From positions 1 to 19,291 of the forward strand of contig DASRCB010000428.1 in the NCBI GenBank assembly GCA_035653295.1: a stretch of 19,291 nt of DNA, written 5' to 3'. This DNA comes from DASRCB01 sp035653295 (GTDB taxonomy: Bacteria; Acidobacteriota; Terriglobia; Bryobacterales; Bryobacteraceae). Below, piece by piece: positions 1 to 7,478 of this stretch; position 1 is the first letter of the stretch, and each line of letters starts with the position of its first letter. Position numbers and translations under genes: made by a program. Below the pieces are notes generated by a model. That model was not told the DNA's origin and made no database searches. It saw nothing but the letters and a program-made list of their open reading frames with translations.

Positions 1-145
1 CGCGGGCCTGCGCCGTGAAAGCTCGCCGCGCCACGCGTTCACAAATTTCCAATACCTCGATCTCCCATGGATTCATCGTTTTCGCGAAAATCACATATCG
101 CTGCCGCACGCCGCCCGCGCGAAGATGGGCGCGAAAGAGGATCCC
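1..145. other. left-edge region with no recognisable gene
   Basis: Open frames cross this stretch, but none gives a recognisable protein, and they run on out of frame through the gene that starts at 146. It probably carries the 5' leader of that gene. I see no convincing sigma70 promoter. The end of an upstream gene beyond the window edge cannot be excluded. Confidence 0.4.
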
Positions 146-802
146 ATGGCTACCGACAAGCAAATCGAAGCCTCCCGGAAAAACGGCGCCAAATCGCACG
201 GCCCCGTCACCCCCGAAGGCAAACAGCGTTCCGCGGACAACGCCATCAAACACGGACTCTGCTCGCGCCGCATCCTGCTGCCCGACGAGTCCGAGGAAGA
301 ACTCCAGCACCTGGAACTGCACTGGCTCCAGCAGCTCTACCCCCAGACCGCCGCCGAGCGCGACCTGGTTATGGAAGTCGTCTCCGCCGATTGGCGCTTC
401 CGGCGCTACCAGCGCGCCGAGTCTCAAATCCTCGAGCTCGAAATGGAAAAACACGCCGGCAGCCCTCTCGCCCTCGGCGAGGCATTTCGGGAATTGGCCG
501 AAAAATCCAACAACACCCTCGTCCTCCTGAATCGCTACCTCGTCCGCGCCCGGCGCGAGTTCGAGAAGGCGCTCGCCACCTACCGCGAAGCCGCCGAGAT
601 CCGCCGCAAACAGCAGATCGTCGACGAACGGGTCCTCACCAACGAGGAGTTCTTCCATAAATGGGGCAGGCCCATCCAGGCCGACCCCGATTCGCCCCCA
701 ACCTACTACCACCGCGAGCTGGATTTTCTGCCGAACGAACCCAAACTCGCCAACTTCTTCCTCTGGGACCCCGAGAATCCTCCTTTCGGAGTGCGTCCGT
801 AG
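146..802 (+). CDS. conserved hypothetical protein, 'KNGAKSHGPVTPEGK' family
   Basis: A 218-residue soluble protein of unknown function. The N-terminus carries a basic, Gly/Pro-rich motif (RKNGAKSHGPVTPEGKQRS at about residues 11-29) followed by NAIKHGL. I recognise this as the opening of a family found in many copies in Acidobacteria and some Planctomycetes. The rest is predicted mostly alpha-helical, rich in Glu, Arg and Leu (about 45-160), with an aromatic, Pro-rich tail. There is no signal peptide or membrane segment. I chose ATG 146 over ATG 125 because AGAGGA lies just upstream of 146 and the family opening begins there. It stands alone, with 163 bp before the next gene. The basic N-terminus could bind nucleic acid, but that is only a guess. 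Confidence 0.75.
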   Translation: MATDKQIEASRKNGAKSHGPVTPEGKQRSADNAIKHGLCSRRILLPDESEEELQHLELHWLQQLYPQTAAERDLVMEVVSADWRFRRYQRAESQILELEMEKHAGSPLALGEAFRELAEKSNNTLVLLNRYLVRARREFEKALATYREAAEIRRKQQIVDERVLTNEEFFHKWGRPIQADPDSPPTYYHRELDFLPNEPKLANFFLWDPENPPFGVRP

Positions 803-901
803 CCCCCGTATGTGACCCGAATTGCCCGCCACGAACCCGAGAACGCCAATGGCGATGCCCCAGCCATGTCCAAACACCCCTGGTCCGCCGTATTTTTCCT
901 G

Positions 902-930
902 TTGACAACCCCGCCGCCTCATCGTACAGT
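902..930 (+). promoter_or_regulatory. sigma70-type promoter of the GntR-ABC operon
   Basis: A perfect TTGACA (902-907) is followed after exactly 17 nt by TACAGT (925-930), which matches the -10 consensus at four of six positions. This puts the transcription start near 937 and leaves a leader of about 29 nt before ATG 966. A second TACAGT at 952-957 sits 8 nt before the ATG but has no good -35 element. Confidence 0.65.
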
Positions 931-933
931 CAT

Positions 934-957
934 ACTGTGCTAGTTGAGTAGTACAGT
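934..957. promoter_or_regulatory. inverted-repeat operator, probable GntR/YtrA autoregulatory site
   Basis: ACTGTGCTA (934-942), six spacer bases and TAGTACAGT (949-957) form a 9-bp inverted repeat with one mismatch. An overlapping perfect repeat, ACAGT-CAT-ACTGT, covers 926-938, so ACTGT-type half-sites occur three times in about 32 bp. The site covers the predicted transcription start just downstream of the -10 box and ends 8 nt before the repressor's own ATG. That is the position expected for autorepression by steric block. The general form (ACTGTA...TACAGT) resembles YtrA-family operators; assigning it to this regulator is inference. Confidence 0.6.
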
Positions 958-965
958 TTGCCAGC

Positions 966-1388
966 ATGGTGCTCAAGCTCAATCCCGCGTCCGGCGTCCC
1001 CATCTATCTCCAGCTCATGGAGCAGATCAAATACGCCATCGAAACGGGTGCGGTGCGCGCCGGCGAGCAACTGCCCGGCATCCGCCGGCTGGCCGAGGAT
1101 CTGGTTATGAACCCCAATACCGTGGCGAAAGCGTATCGGGAACTGGAACACGAAGGAGTTATCGAGCTGCGCCACGGCTCGGGCGCCTTCGTCAGCGAAA
1201 ACGGCGGCAATGGCCGCGGGCGCGCCGACCGCTTCGATAAAGCGAAGCCGGTGCTGGAAGCGGCCATGCGCACCATCGCCTCGCTCGGTCTCACCGAGGA
1301 GGAAATGCGCCGGCTGTTTGAAAACGAGTTGAACGAGCTGCGTGAACGGCGCGGCAGGGCGGCAGGAAATGGGCGAACCAGCCATTGA
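966..1388 (+). CDS. GntR family transcriptional regulator, YtrA subfamily
   Basis: A 140-residue DNA-binding protein. Residues 8-75 form a typical GntR winged helix (GVPIYLQLMEQIKYAIETG, then LPGIRRLAEDL and NPNTVAKAYRELE, with wing residues GVIELRHGSGAFV). The remainder is a short helical tail of about 60 residues instead of a ligand-binding FadR or HutC domain. This truncated layout defines the YtrA subfamily, whose members usually repress adjacent ABC transporter genes. Here the next gene overlaps it and encodes an ABC ATPase, so it is the first gene of the operon. An inverted repeat over its promoter suggests that it represses itself and the transporter. The effector is unknown; in known cases the trigger is often cell-envelope stress or a peptide antibiotic. 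Confidence 0.9.
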   Translation: MVLKLNPASGVPIYLQLMEQIKYAIETGAVRAGEQLPGIRRLAEDLVMNPNTVAKAYRELEHEGVIELRHGSGAFVSENGGNGRGRADRFDKAKPVLEAAMRTIASLGLTEEEMRRLFENELNELRERRGRAAGNGRTSH

Positions 1389-2262
1389 CGCGCGCGCGCT
1401 TCAGAAGCGCTATGGCGCGGTGGAAGCATTGCGCGGATTGAGCTTCGGCGTGCCCCAGGGGTCGCTCTACGGATTCCTGGGCCGTAACGGCGCGGGCAAG
1501 ACCACCACGCTGAAGCTGTTGCTCGGCATGGCCCGTGCCGACGCCGGCGAAGCTTTCGTTTTGGGTCATCGCATCGATAAGGCCGCCGAAAGCGTTGCGA
1601 TTCGCAGCCAGACAGCGTTTGTCAGCGAATCGAAGGATCTGTACCCCTTCGCCACCGTCGAGCAGATGCTCCGCATCACCCGCGGCGCATATCCGGGCTG
1701 GCGGACAGATCTGGAAGCACGCTATCTGCGAATGTTCGAGCTCGCGCCGGAGCAGAAGGTGCAGTCGTTGTCGCGCGGAAATCTCACCCGCCTCAACCTC
1801 CTGCTCGCGCTCTGCCGCGGCGCCAGGCTGCTGATCCTCGATGAGCCCACGCAGGGCCTCGACACCGTCGTCCGGGAGGAAGTGCTGCAGGCCCTGGTCA
1901 GCTACGTAGCCACCGAGGAGGCCACGGTTCTGATGTCCTCGCACGAGATGCACGAAGTGGAGCAGATCTGCGATCGGGTCTGCATCATCGATCAGGGCCG
2001 CAACATCCTGGAAGGCGAGCTCGACGATCTGAAGGCGAACTTCCGCCGCGTGCGGGCCACCTTTGCGCAGCCCACGACCCACGCGGTTGCCGCCCTGAAC
2101 GGCGTGCGTAACGTGGTGCAGGACGGCCGCACCGTCTCCATGCTGGTCAACGGCCACGTCGAAGCCGTCGTCGAACACGTGCGCGCCCTCGACGCAAGCG
2201 CGGTAAACGTCGACCCGGTAACCCTGAAAGAAATCTTCCTCGACCTGGTGAGGCCCCGATGA
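1369..2262 (+). CDS. ABC transporter ATP-binding protein
   Basis: A 297-residue cytoplasmic nucleotide-binding subunit. Walker A GRNGAGKTT is at residues 38-46, the Walker B region LLILDEPTQGLD has D158/E159, and the H-loop reads SSHE. The signature motif is degenerate, LSRGN at 134-138 in place of LSGGQ, a variation common in YtrB-like ATPases. About 80 residues after the H-loop form an accessory C-terminal domain (AALNGVRNVVQDGRTVSML). I prefer ATG 1369, since homologues begin just before the A-loop; GTG 1342 would add nine residues. It overlaps the regulator by 20 nt, and its stop overlaps the next start (ATGA), indicating translational coupling. The probable partner is the downstream permease. 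Substrate unknown. Confidence 0.9.
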   Translation: MGEPAIDARALQKRYGAVEALRGLSFGVPQGSLYGFLGRNGAGKTTTLKLLLGMARADAGEAFVLGHRIDKAAESVAIRSQTAFVSESKDLYPFATVEQMLRITRGAYPGWRTDLEARYLRMFELAPEQKVQSLSRGNLTRLNLLLALCRGARLLILDEPTQGLDTVVREEVLQALVSYVATEEATVLMSSHEMHEVEQICDRVCIIDQGRNILEGELDDLKANFRRVRATFAQPTTHAVAALNGVRNVVQDGRTVSMLVNGHVEAVVEHVRALDASAVNVDPVTLKEIFLDLVRPR

Positions 2263-2954
2263 CATTCGCACTGAAATCCTGGCTTGAGCTCCGCCGCCGT
2301 ATCTCCATCGCCGCCGCCGTCTGGGTGTTCATCCTCATCGCTTTCATGACCCCGCCTGCGTTCGGACCCAGTCATGCCAACGACGGCTTCCGCGCCTTCG
2401 CATGGGTGGACACCGTCATGCTCGTCTGCTTCGGCGCGATGCTCGCGGGCAACGGCGTCATGACCCAGAGCTGCGGGTGGGCCGGCGGACGCATGGCCGA
2501 TTCCGTGCTCTTCACCTTGTCGCTGCCGTTCAGCCGGCGGCGGCTGTTCCTGGCTCGCGCGGGCCAGGGCGCCATCGCTCTGCTGCCAACCGTTGTCCTG
2601 TTCTGGGCCCTGCTCCCGCTGCTGGGCCTCCGTCAGCCCGTCTGGCCTCACGCGCTCATCCGCGCCCTGCCGTTTCAGCTGCTCACGGGGATGGTCGGGT
2701 ACTCCGCCGCGTTACTCGGCCTGTGTCTGTTCAGCGAGACTGTTTTTGGTTTCGTCGTCGGCGGGGTCGGCGCCATCGCGGGACTGGGTTCAGGCCTCGA
2801 ATGGCCCCCCTCCCGAAGCATTCTGGATTTCGCCTCCGGCGCGACCTACGTGATCACCGGCCACATCTCGTGGACCGCCGTCGCGGCGTGCGTCGTCCTG
2901 AGTTGCCTGTTCGTCGTTTTCGCCGTTCGCGCCATCGAACGGCGCGAGTTCTGA
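2259..2954 (+). CDS. ABC-2-like membrane permease
   Basis: A 231-residue integral membrane protein with about six hydrophobic segments (near 16-32, 50-70, 104-124, 136-158, 162-180 and 206-226). The motif SLPFSRRRLFLARA, near 88-101, is typical of the cytoplasmic loop of ABC-2/YtrC-type permeases. The start codon overlaps the stop of the ATPase gene by 4 nt (ATGA), so the two are almost certainly made together as one exporter or membrane-sensing module. It lacks the large external loop found in the second permease of the operon. No substrate can be deduced. Confidence 0.8.
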   Translation: MTFALKSWLELRRRISIAAAVWVFILIAFMTPPAFGPSHANDGFRAFAWVDTVMLVCFGAMLAGNGVMTQSCGWAGGRMADSVLFTLSLPFSRRRLFLARAGQGAIALLPTVVLFWALLPLLGLRQPVWPHALIRALPFQLLTGMVGYSAALLGLCLFSETVFGFVVGGVGAIAGLGSGLEWPPSRSILDFASGATYVITGHISWTAVAACVVLSCLFVVFAVRAIERREF

Positions 2955-2981
2955 ATTATTAGGAAATCACCGGAAAGGAAT

Positions 2982-3743
2982 ATGTCCATGGGACACGAGC
3001 CAGGAGTGTCGGCGCATGCGCTGGAAAAGCGATTCGGCGCCGTCGTCGCGGTGCGGGATTTCAATCTCACCGTCAATCACGGAGAAATCGTTGGCCTCCT
3101 CGGGCCGAATGGGGCGGGGAAGACGACGGTGCTGCGGATGCTCGCCGGCATTCTCACTCCCGATTCCGGCAGCGTCACTGCCGGAGGCGCGTCGATGAGC
3201 GAGAATCCGCTCGAGGCCAAACGGCGCATCGGCTTTCTCTCCGGAGACACGCAGCTGTATCAGCGGCTGAGCCCCCGCGAGATGCTGCGCTACTTCGGCC
3301 AGCTCTACGAACTGCCGCCCGATTTCCTGCGGAAGCGCATTGCCGAGCTCACCGGCGAGCTGGACATGGACTCCTTCGCCGGCCGGCCATGCGGGACCCT
3401 GTCGGCCGGGCAGAAGCAGCGGGCCAACATCGCCCGCGCTTTTCTGCACGATCCGGACATTCTGATCCTCGACGAGCCAACGAACGCCCTGGACGTGATC
3501 ACCGGCCGTTTTATCGTCGACGCAATTCGATCGCGGCGCGCCGCGGGACGAGCGGTGCTGTTTTCCACGCACATCATGGGCGAAGCCGAGTATCTGTGCG
3601 ACCGGGTCGTCATGATCCATCGCGGCGCGGTGGTGGAGCAGGGAACCGTGGCGGAGATTGTCGCGCGTTCGGGCCGGAAGACGCTCACCGACGCGTTTCT
3701 GGCTGCCATCGGAGCGGAGGACAACGGGAGGAGCATTCAATGA
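2982..3743 (+). CDS. ABC transporter ATP-binding protein, NatA type
   Basis: A 253-residue ATPase, more canonical than the first one in the operon. It has Walker A GPNGAGKTT (41-49), signature LSAGQKQR (140-147), Walker B ILILDEPTNALD with D164/E165, and H-loop H197 in FSTHIMGEAEYL. This layout matches NatA/CcmA-like ATPases that pair with NatB-like ABC-2 permeases. The downstream gene encodes such a permease and starts at the ATGA overlap with this stop codon. AAGGAA just before ATG 2982 serves as Shine-Dalgarno; a second ATG two codons later is also possible. A 27-nt gap separates it from the first permease, so it is probably in the same transcript. By analogy the complex exports small ions or lipophilic compounds; the substrate is unproven. 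Confidence 0.92.
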   Translation: MSMGHEPGVSAHALEKRFGAVVAVRDFNLTVNHGEIVGLLGPNGAGKTTVLRMLAGILTPDSGSVTAGGASMSENPLEAKRRIGFLSGDTQLYQRLSPREMLRYFGQLYELPPDFLRKRIAELTGELDMDSFAGRPCGTLSAGQKQRANIARAFLHDPDILILDEPTNALDVITGRFIVDAIRSRRAAGRAVLFSTHIMGEAEYLCDRVVMIHRGAVVEQGTVAEIVARSGRKTLTDAFLAAIGAEDNGRSIQ

Positions 3744-5866
3744 GGCCGCGTATTCTGTGGACCATTTTTCGCAAGGAGATTCGGGAGTCGCTGCGCGACC
3801 GGCGGACGATTACCGCCATGGTCGTGCTCCCCGTGCTGCTGTATCCGATGATGATCCTCGGCATCAGCTGGCTCCAGAACTCGGAGGAGGAGAAGACGGC
3901 GGCGCACGCCTCGCCTGTCGCGGTGTGGGGCGATGCGACCCCGCAATTGCTGGAGGCGCTGCGTGCCGGGCACATCGAAGTGAGGCCGAGCGTTGCCATG
4001 CCCGCGCAGCTTGCCGCGCAGCTACAGTCCGGCCGGGTGCCTCCGGTCAGGCCGAAGCCGGAAGACCCGGATGAATCTCCTCAGAAGCCGAAGAAGCCCG
4101 AGCCGGACACGCCCGTAACCCTTGCCGCGCGCCCCGTGCTGCTGAACCGCAGCGTCGATGCGGTGCTGGTGCTCTGGCCGGATTTCGCCGCCCAGCTGTC
4201 GGAGGGGGGCCTCGGCCACGCCGCGGTGCTGTACGATTCGGCGCGGCCCGCTTCCGACAAGGCCCACGAACGCGTCGACGCCGCGCTCACGAAATTCCGC
4301 GAGCAGTTGCTCGCCGCGCGCGAGCGCGAGGATGGACTGCGGGCGGGCTTCGCGCAGGCGGTTGAAGTCGGTGACGCCAACGTTGCCCCGCCATCGCGCC
4401 GGGCCGGATTCGGCCTCGGAATGATGCTGCCGTTCCTGCTCATCACCATGTGCCTGACCCCGATCTTCTACGCCGCAATCGACAGCACCGCGGGCGAGAA
4501 GGAGCGCAATACCATGCAGACCCTGCTCTGCGCGCCGCTGCGGCCGCTGGAGATTATCGGGGGGAAGTTCCTGGCCGTGGCTGCCATCGGACTGGTTTCC
4601 GCCGGCGTGAATATCACGAGCATGTCGCTCACTATGGCGCGGATATCAGCCGGCGCGTTCGCCGGCTCTGTCGCGCTGCATCAGTACGTGCTGGCGTTCC
4701 TGCTGCTGATTCCCATCGTTCTTCTGACTGCGGGCGTGTTTCTCGCGGTCAGCGTCTTCGCCCGCGATTTCAAGGAGGGCCAGAACTACCTCATGCCCGC
4801 GCTGATGTGCATGATGCTGCCTTGCGGCGTGGCCATTGTGCCGGGCATCGAGCTGAACGCGGTAATGAGCTTCGCGCCGGTGGCCAACATCGCGCTGCTG
4901 ATCAAGGCGGTGATGATGGGCGAAGCCGCGCCGGACCTGTCGTTCCTGGTCATCGCGTCGTCGCTTCTCTATACTGCGCTGGCCGTCGCGGCCGCCGCCC
5001 GGGTCTTCTCCCGCGAGGCGGTGCTGGTGGGCGGCAGCGATACCCTGCGCGGTTTCCTTGGTATTGACAAGCCGGGCGCCGTTCGGCCCGGCGGCGCGGC
5101 CGCGGTGCTGATCTTCTGCGTCGCGCTGGTTACCGCTTTCTATGGCAGCCTCCTGCTTCAGCCCTATGGGGCGCTGATGCAGATCGCGATCGTAGAGGTC
5201 GCGTTCCTGCTCGCGCCCGCGCTCCTGGCGGTGAAGATGGGCCACTTCTCCGCCAGGGAGACACTGCTGCTGCGCATGCCCGGCTGGCGCGGCATCGCGG
5301 CCGCCGTGCTCGTAGGCGTCTCGGCGGGCGTCGTCGGCGCCGGCGTCGGCATGCGCCTGGTGCGCCCTCCCGCGGATTTCGCCCGCGCGCTCGAGAAATC
5401 GCTGCTCATGGATAACCCGCACATGCCGCTCGCGGTGTTATGGCTGTGCATCGCCATCCTCCCGGCGGTCTGCGAAGAGCTGCTGTTCCGCGGCTTCATC
5501 CTTTCCGGCTTCCGGGATCTCGGCAAATGGGCCATTCCCGCCACGGCGCTGCTGTTCGGCCTGGCGCACGCTTCCATCTATCGCATCCTGCCCACGTTCA
5601 TCGTAGGCCTGTTCATCACCATGCTGGCGTGGCAGACGCGCTCCATCGTCCCCTCGATCATCGCCCATGCGCTGAACGACGGCCTGATCGCGACCCTGGT
5701 GCATGTTCGTCCCTCGTGGCTCGACATGAACAGCATGCGCGAAGTTCCATGGACATGGATCGCCGCCGCGGTAGTAGTGCTGGCTCTTGGTTTCGCGCTG
5801 ATCAGCCGCCGAGCATCGCTCGAGGCCCCACATGGCCACAGCCTCGCCTCGGCGGGCGCGCGATAG
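3740..5866 (+). CDS. ABC-2 permease (NatB-like) fused to CPBP intramembrane protease
   Basis: A 708-residue two-module membrane protein. The N-terminal half is NatB/ABC-2 type: basic cytoplasmic start (RKEIRESLRDRRT), first membrane helix at about 23-46, a long external segment to about 220 with a Pro/Lys/Asp-rich stretch, then a membrane bundle to about 425 containing the ABC-2 sequence GEKERNTMQTLLCAPL. The C-terminal half (about 440-700) is a CPBP/Abi (CaaX protease-like) domain with all three motifs: EELLFR (E579, E580, R584), FGLAH (H610) and HALND (H643, N646/D647), so it should be catalytically competent. The start ATG overlaps the previous stop, with GGGAGG 8 nt upstream; the frame is open further upstream, but that part is antisense-like noise. 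This fusion is a known architecture in several phyla. Its substrate is unknown. Confidence 0.92.
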   Translation: MRPRILWTIFRKEIRESLRDRRTITAMVVLPVLLYPMMILGISWLQNSEEEKTAAHASPVAVWGDATPQLLEALRAGHIEVRPSVAMPAQLAAQLQSGRVPPVRPKPEDPDESPQKPKKPEPDTPVTLAARPVLLNRSVDAVLVLWPDFAAQLSEGGLGHAAVLYDSARPASDKAHERVDAALTKFREQLLAAREREDGLRAGFAQAVEVGDANVAPPSRRAGFGLGMMLPFLLITMCLTPIFYAAIDSTAGEKERNTMQTLLCAPLRPLEIIGGKFLAVAAIGLVSAGVNITSMSLTMARISAGAFAGSVALHQYVLAFLLLIPIVLLTAGVFLAVSVFARDFKEGQNYLMPALMCMMLPCGVAIVPGIELNAVMSFAPVANIALLIKAVMMGEAAPDLSFLVIASSLLYTALAVAAAARVFSREAVLVGGSDTLRGFLGIDKPGAVRPGGAAAVLIFCVALVTAFYGSLLLQPYGALMQIAIVEVAFLLAPALLAVKMGHFSARETLLLRMPGWRGIAAAVLVGVSAGVVGAGVGMRLVRPPADFARALEKSLLMDNPHMPLAVLWLCIAILPAVCEELLFRGFILSGFRDLGKWAIPATALLFGLAHASIYRILPTFIVGLFITMLAWQTRSIVPSIIAHALNDGLIATLVHVRPSWLDMNSMREVPWTWIAAAVVVLALGFALISRRASLEAPHGHSLASAGAR

Positions 5867-5869
5867 AAT
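5864..5869 (+). promoter_or_regulatory. possible -10 box of a leaderless gene (TAGAAT)
   Basis: TAGAAT overlaps the TAG stop of the permease fusion and ends 6 nt before the TTG start at 5876, so transcription would begin at about the start codon. No good -35 is visible. It recurs in the same position relative to other starts in this window. Confidence 0.35.
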
Positions 5870-5875
5870 CGCGGT

Positions 5876-6724
5876 TTGATACCCGCATATTCGCGACGGG
5901 ATTTGCTGCGCGCCTCGGCCGCCGGCCTGGGCGCGCTCGCGCTCGCGGCGGACAAGCCGCGCTTCAACGTGAATGATTATCACGTTCACCTCGACCAGAA
6001 GTTCACTCTGAACGACGCCGCGGCGCTGGCGAAGCAACTCGGCGTGAAGTTCGGCATCGCCGAACACGCCGGCAGCCGCGAGTATCCGTACCCGAACCTG
6101 ATCGATACCGACGACAAGCTGAACGCGTGGATCGATTTCCTCGAGAATCGTCCGGTATGGAAAGGCGTTCAGGCCGAAGGCATCGATTGGTGGCGGCAGT
6201 TCTCGAAGGAGCTGATCATCCGCCTCGACTACTGCCTGGGCGACGCCATGACCTTCATCGAGAAGGATGGCCGGCAGGTGCGGCTGTGGGTCCCGGAGCA
6301 GGTAAAGATCAGCAGCCCGCAGGACTTCATGGATCGTTACACGGCCTTCAACGTCGAGGTGCTGAACAAGTCGCCGCTGGACATCTTCGCGCATCCGACA
6401 TATCTGCCCGAGGTGCTGCAGAAGGACTTCGACGCGCTGTGGACGCGCGAGCGGATGGCGAAGGTTGTGGACGCGGCGAAACGCAACGGCGTGGCCATCG
6501 AGATTGACGCCGAGTTCCAGCTTCCGCGCGCGCCGTTTCTGGAGATGGCGCGCAAGGCGGGTCTGAAGTTCTCCTTCGGCGCGAACATCCGGCCCGGAAC
6601 GGCATCGCGCCTCGACTGGTGCATCGCCACGGCGGAGCGCTACGGGCTTGGGAACCAGGACCTTTTCGTCCCCGCCGCGCAGGAGCAAAAGCCGCTGCTG
6701 CGCCGGGGCTTCGCCCACCCCTGA
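5876..6724 (+). CDS. Tat-exported PHP-domain metal-dependent hydrolase-like protein
   Basis: A 282-residue protein with a TTG start. The N-terminus is a twin-arginine signal (SRRDLLRASAAGLGALALAA, residues 6-25). The mature part opens with the PHP motif YHVHLD (H36, H38) and continues with IAEHAG (E63, H64) and DIFAHPTYLPE, all expected metal ligands of the PHP phosphoesterase fold. The last PHP motif, normally an SDAH-type pair, reads FSFGANIRPG, so one metal ligand set appears replaced and activity may be altered. It follows the permease fusion after only 9 nt, but the TAGAAT hexamer at its start suggests separate transcription. It converges with the aldolase gene, 16 bp away. Substrate unknown; related family members include phosphoesterases and histidinol-phosphatase-like enzymes. 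Confidence 0.75.
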   Translation: MIPAYSRRDLLRASAAGLGALALAADKPRFNVNDYHVHLDQKFTLNDAAALAKQLGVKFGIAEHAGSREYPYPNLIDTDDKLNAWIDFLENRPVWKGVQAEGIDWWRQFSKELIIRLDYCLGDAMTFIEKDGRQVRLWVPEQVKISSPQDFMDRYTAFNVEVLNKSPLDIFAHPTYLPEVLQKDFDALWTRERMAKVVDAAKRNGVAIEIDAEFQLPRAPFLEMARKAGLKFSFGANIRPGTASRLDWCIATAERYGLGNQDLFVPAAQEQKPLLRRGFAHP

Positions 6725-6740
6725 GCGCTGCTGTCATCTA

Positions 6741-7415
6741 TCAGCCCGTGAGATGGTTGTGGTGCATCGCCTCACGCGCTCGCTGGATGGCTTCGACGAA
6801 TCGCTTCGCGCGGACGGTGAAGACCTCGTAGTGGCCGTCGCGCAGACTGGCTGAATCGATGAGCGCGCCGCTCACTCCGACGGCCTTCGCGCCGGCGCGC
6901 AGGAATTCGCCCACATTCTCCACGCTCACGCCGCCGGTGGCGATCATGTCGATGTGCGGGAAGGGCGCCCGCAGCGAGCGGATGTACTTCACGCCGCCCA
7001 TGGCATCGCACGGGACGATGCGCACCGCGTCCGCCCCAGCCTCCCATGCGGCGAGCACTTCCGTGGGGGTGAGCGCGCCGGGCATGACGACGCGCGAGTA
7101 GCGCCTGGCCATCTCCACGGTTTCCAGACGGAGGCAGGGCGCCACAAGGAACTGGGCGCCGGCGAGCAGACACGCTCGCGCCGATTTGGCGTCCAGCACG
7201 GTGCCTGCGCCGAGCACCATATCGTCGCCAAATCGTTCCGCCGCGTGCCCCAGCACATCGACCGCGCCGGGCACGGTCATGGGGATTTCGGCCGCGTGGA
7301 TTCCGCCGCGAAGCAGAGCTTCCACGCAGCGGAACGCGGTATCGGCGCTCCCGGTGCGCACCACGGGCACGATTCCGATGTCGTAGATGGAGGCAAGCAC
7401 GTTCGATCGTTCCAT
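6741..7415 (-). CDS. KDPG/KHG aldolase family protein lacking the Schiff-base lysine
   Basis: A 224-residue TIM-barrel protein with a clear match to 2-dehydro-3-deoxy-phosphogluconate aldolase (Eda): GIVPVVRTGSADTA at the start, E43 in AAEIPMTVPGA (equivalent to E. coli Glu45), GAGTVLDAKSARACLLAGAQFLV, MPGALTPTEV, and the phosphate-binding ATGGVSVENVGEFLRAGA. The segment that normally reads KFFPAE/KIFPC reads VRIVPCD, so the Schiff-base lysine (Lys133 in E. coli) is Arg132 here. The codon is a clear CGC. I chose ATG 7415, where homologues begin (MERSNVLASIYDIGIVPVV); 21 upstream codons are also open but overlap the divergent promoter. It is divergent from the PLP enzyme and may serve the same keto-sugar pathway, or may have changed reaction. 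Confidence 0.85.
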   Translation of the reverse strand: MERSNVLASIYDIGIVPVVRTGSADTAFRCVEALLRGGIHAAEIPMTVPGAVDVLGHAAERFGDDMVLGAGTVLDAKSARACLLAGAQFLVAPCLRLETVEMARRYSRVVMPGALTPTEVLAAWEAGADAVRIVPCDAMGGVKYIRSLRAPFPHIDMIATGGVSVENVGEFLRAGAKAVGVSGALIDSASLRDGHYEVFTVRAKRFVEAIQRAREAMHHNHLTG

Positions 7416-7442
7416 AGAGGTCTTCCCGCTGTTGTAGCAGGT

Positions 7443-7471
7443 TTGACCTGGACGCCGGATTGCGGCACAAT
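7443..7471 (+). promoter_or_regulatory. promoter of the SelA-like PLP enzyme, leaderless
   Basis: TTGACC (7443-7448), a 17-nt spacer and CACAAT (7466-7471) form a sigma70-like promoter. The expected transcription start is 7478-7479, exactly at ATG 7479, so the mRNA would have no leader. There is no Shine-Dalgarno. Confidence 0.5.
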
Positions 7472-7478
7472 GCGGCAC

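Noticed and set aside
3389..3739. Extension of the permease fusion to an upstream start at 3389
   Set aside because: This part overlaps the NatA gene in another frame and reads as Arg/His-rich noise; ATG 3740 has a Shine-Dalgarno and the ATGA overlap.
5438..6718. A 426-residue minus-strand frame across the CPBP and PHP genes
   Set aside because: It spans two clear plus-strand genes with catalytic motifs and has the composition typical of GC-rich antisense frames.
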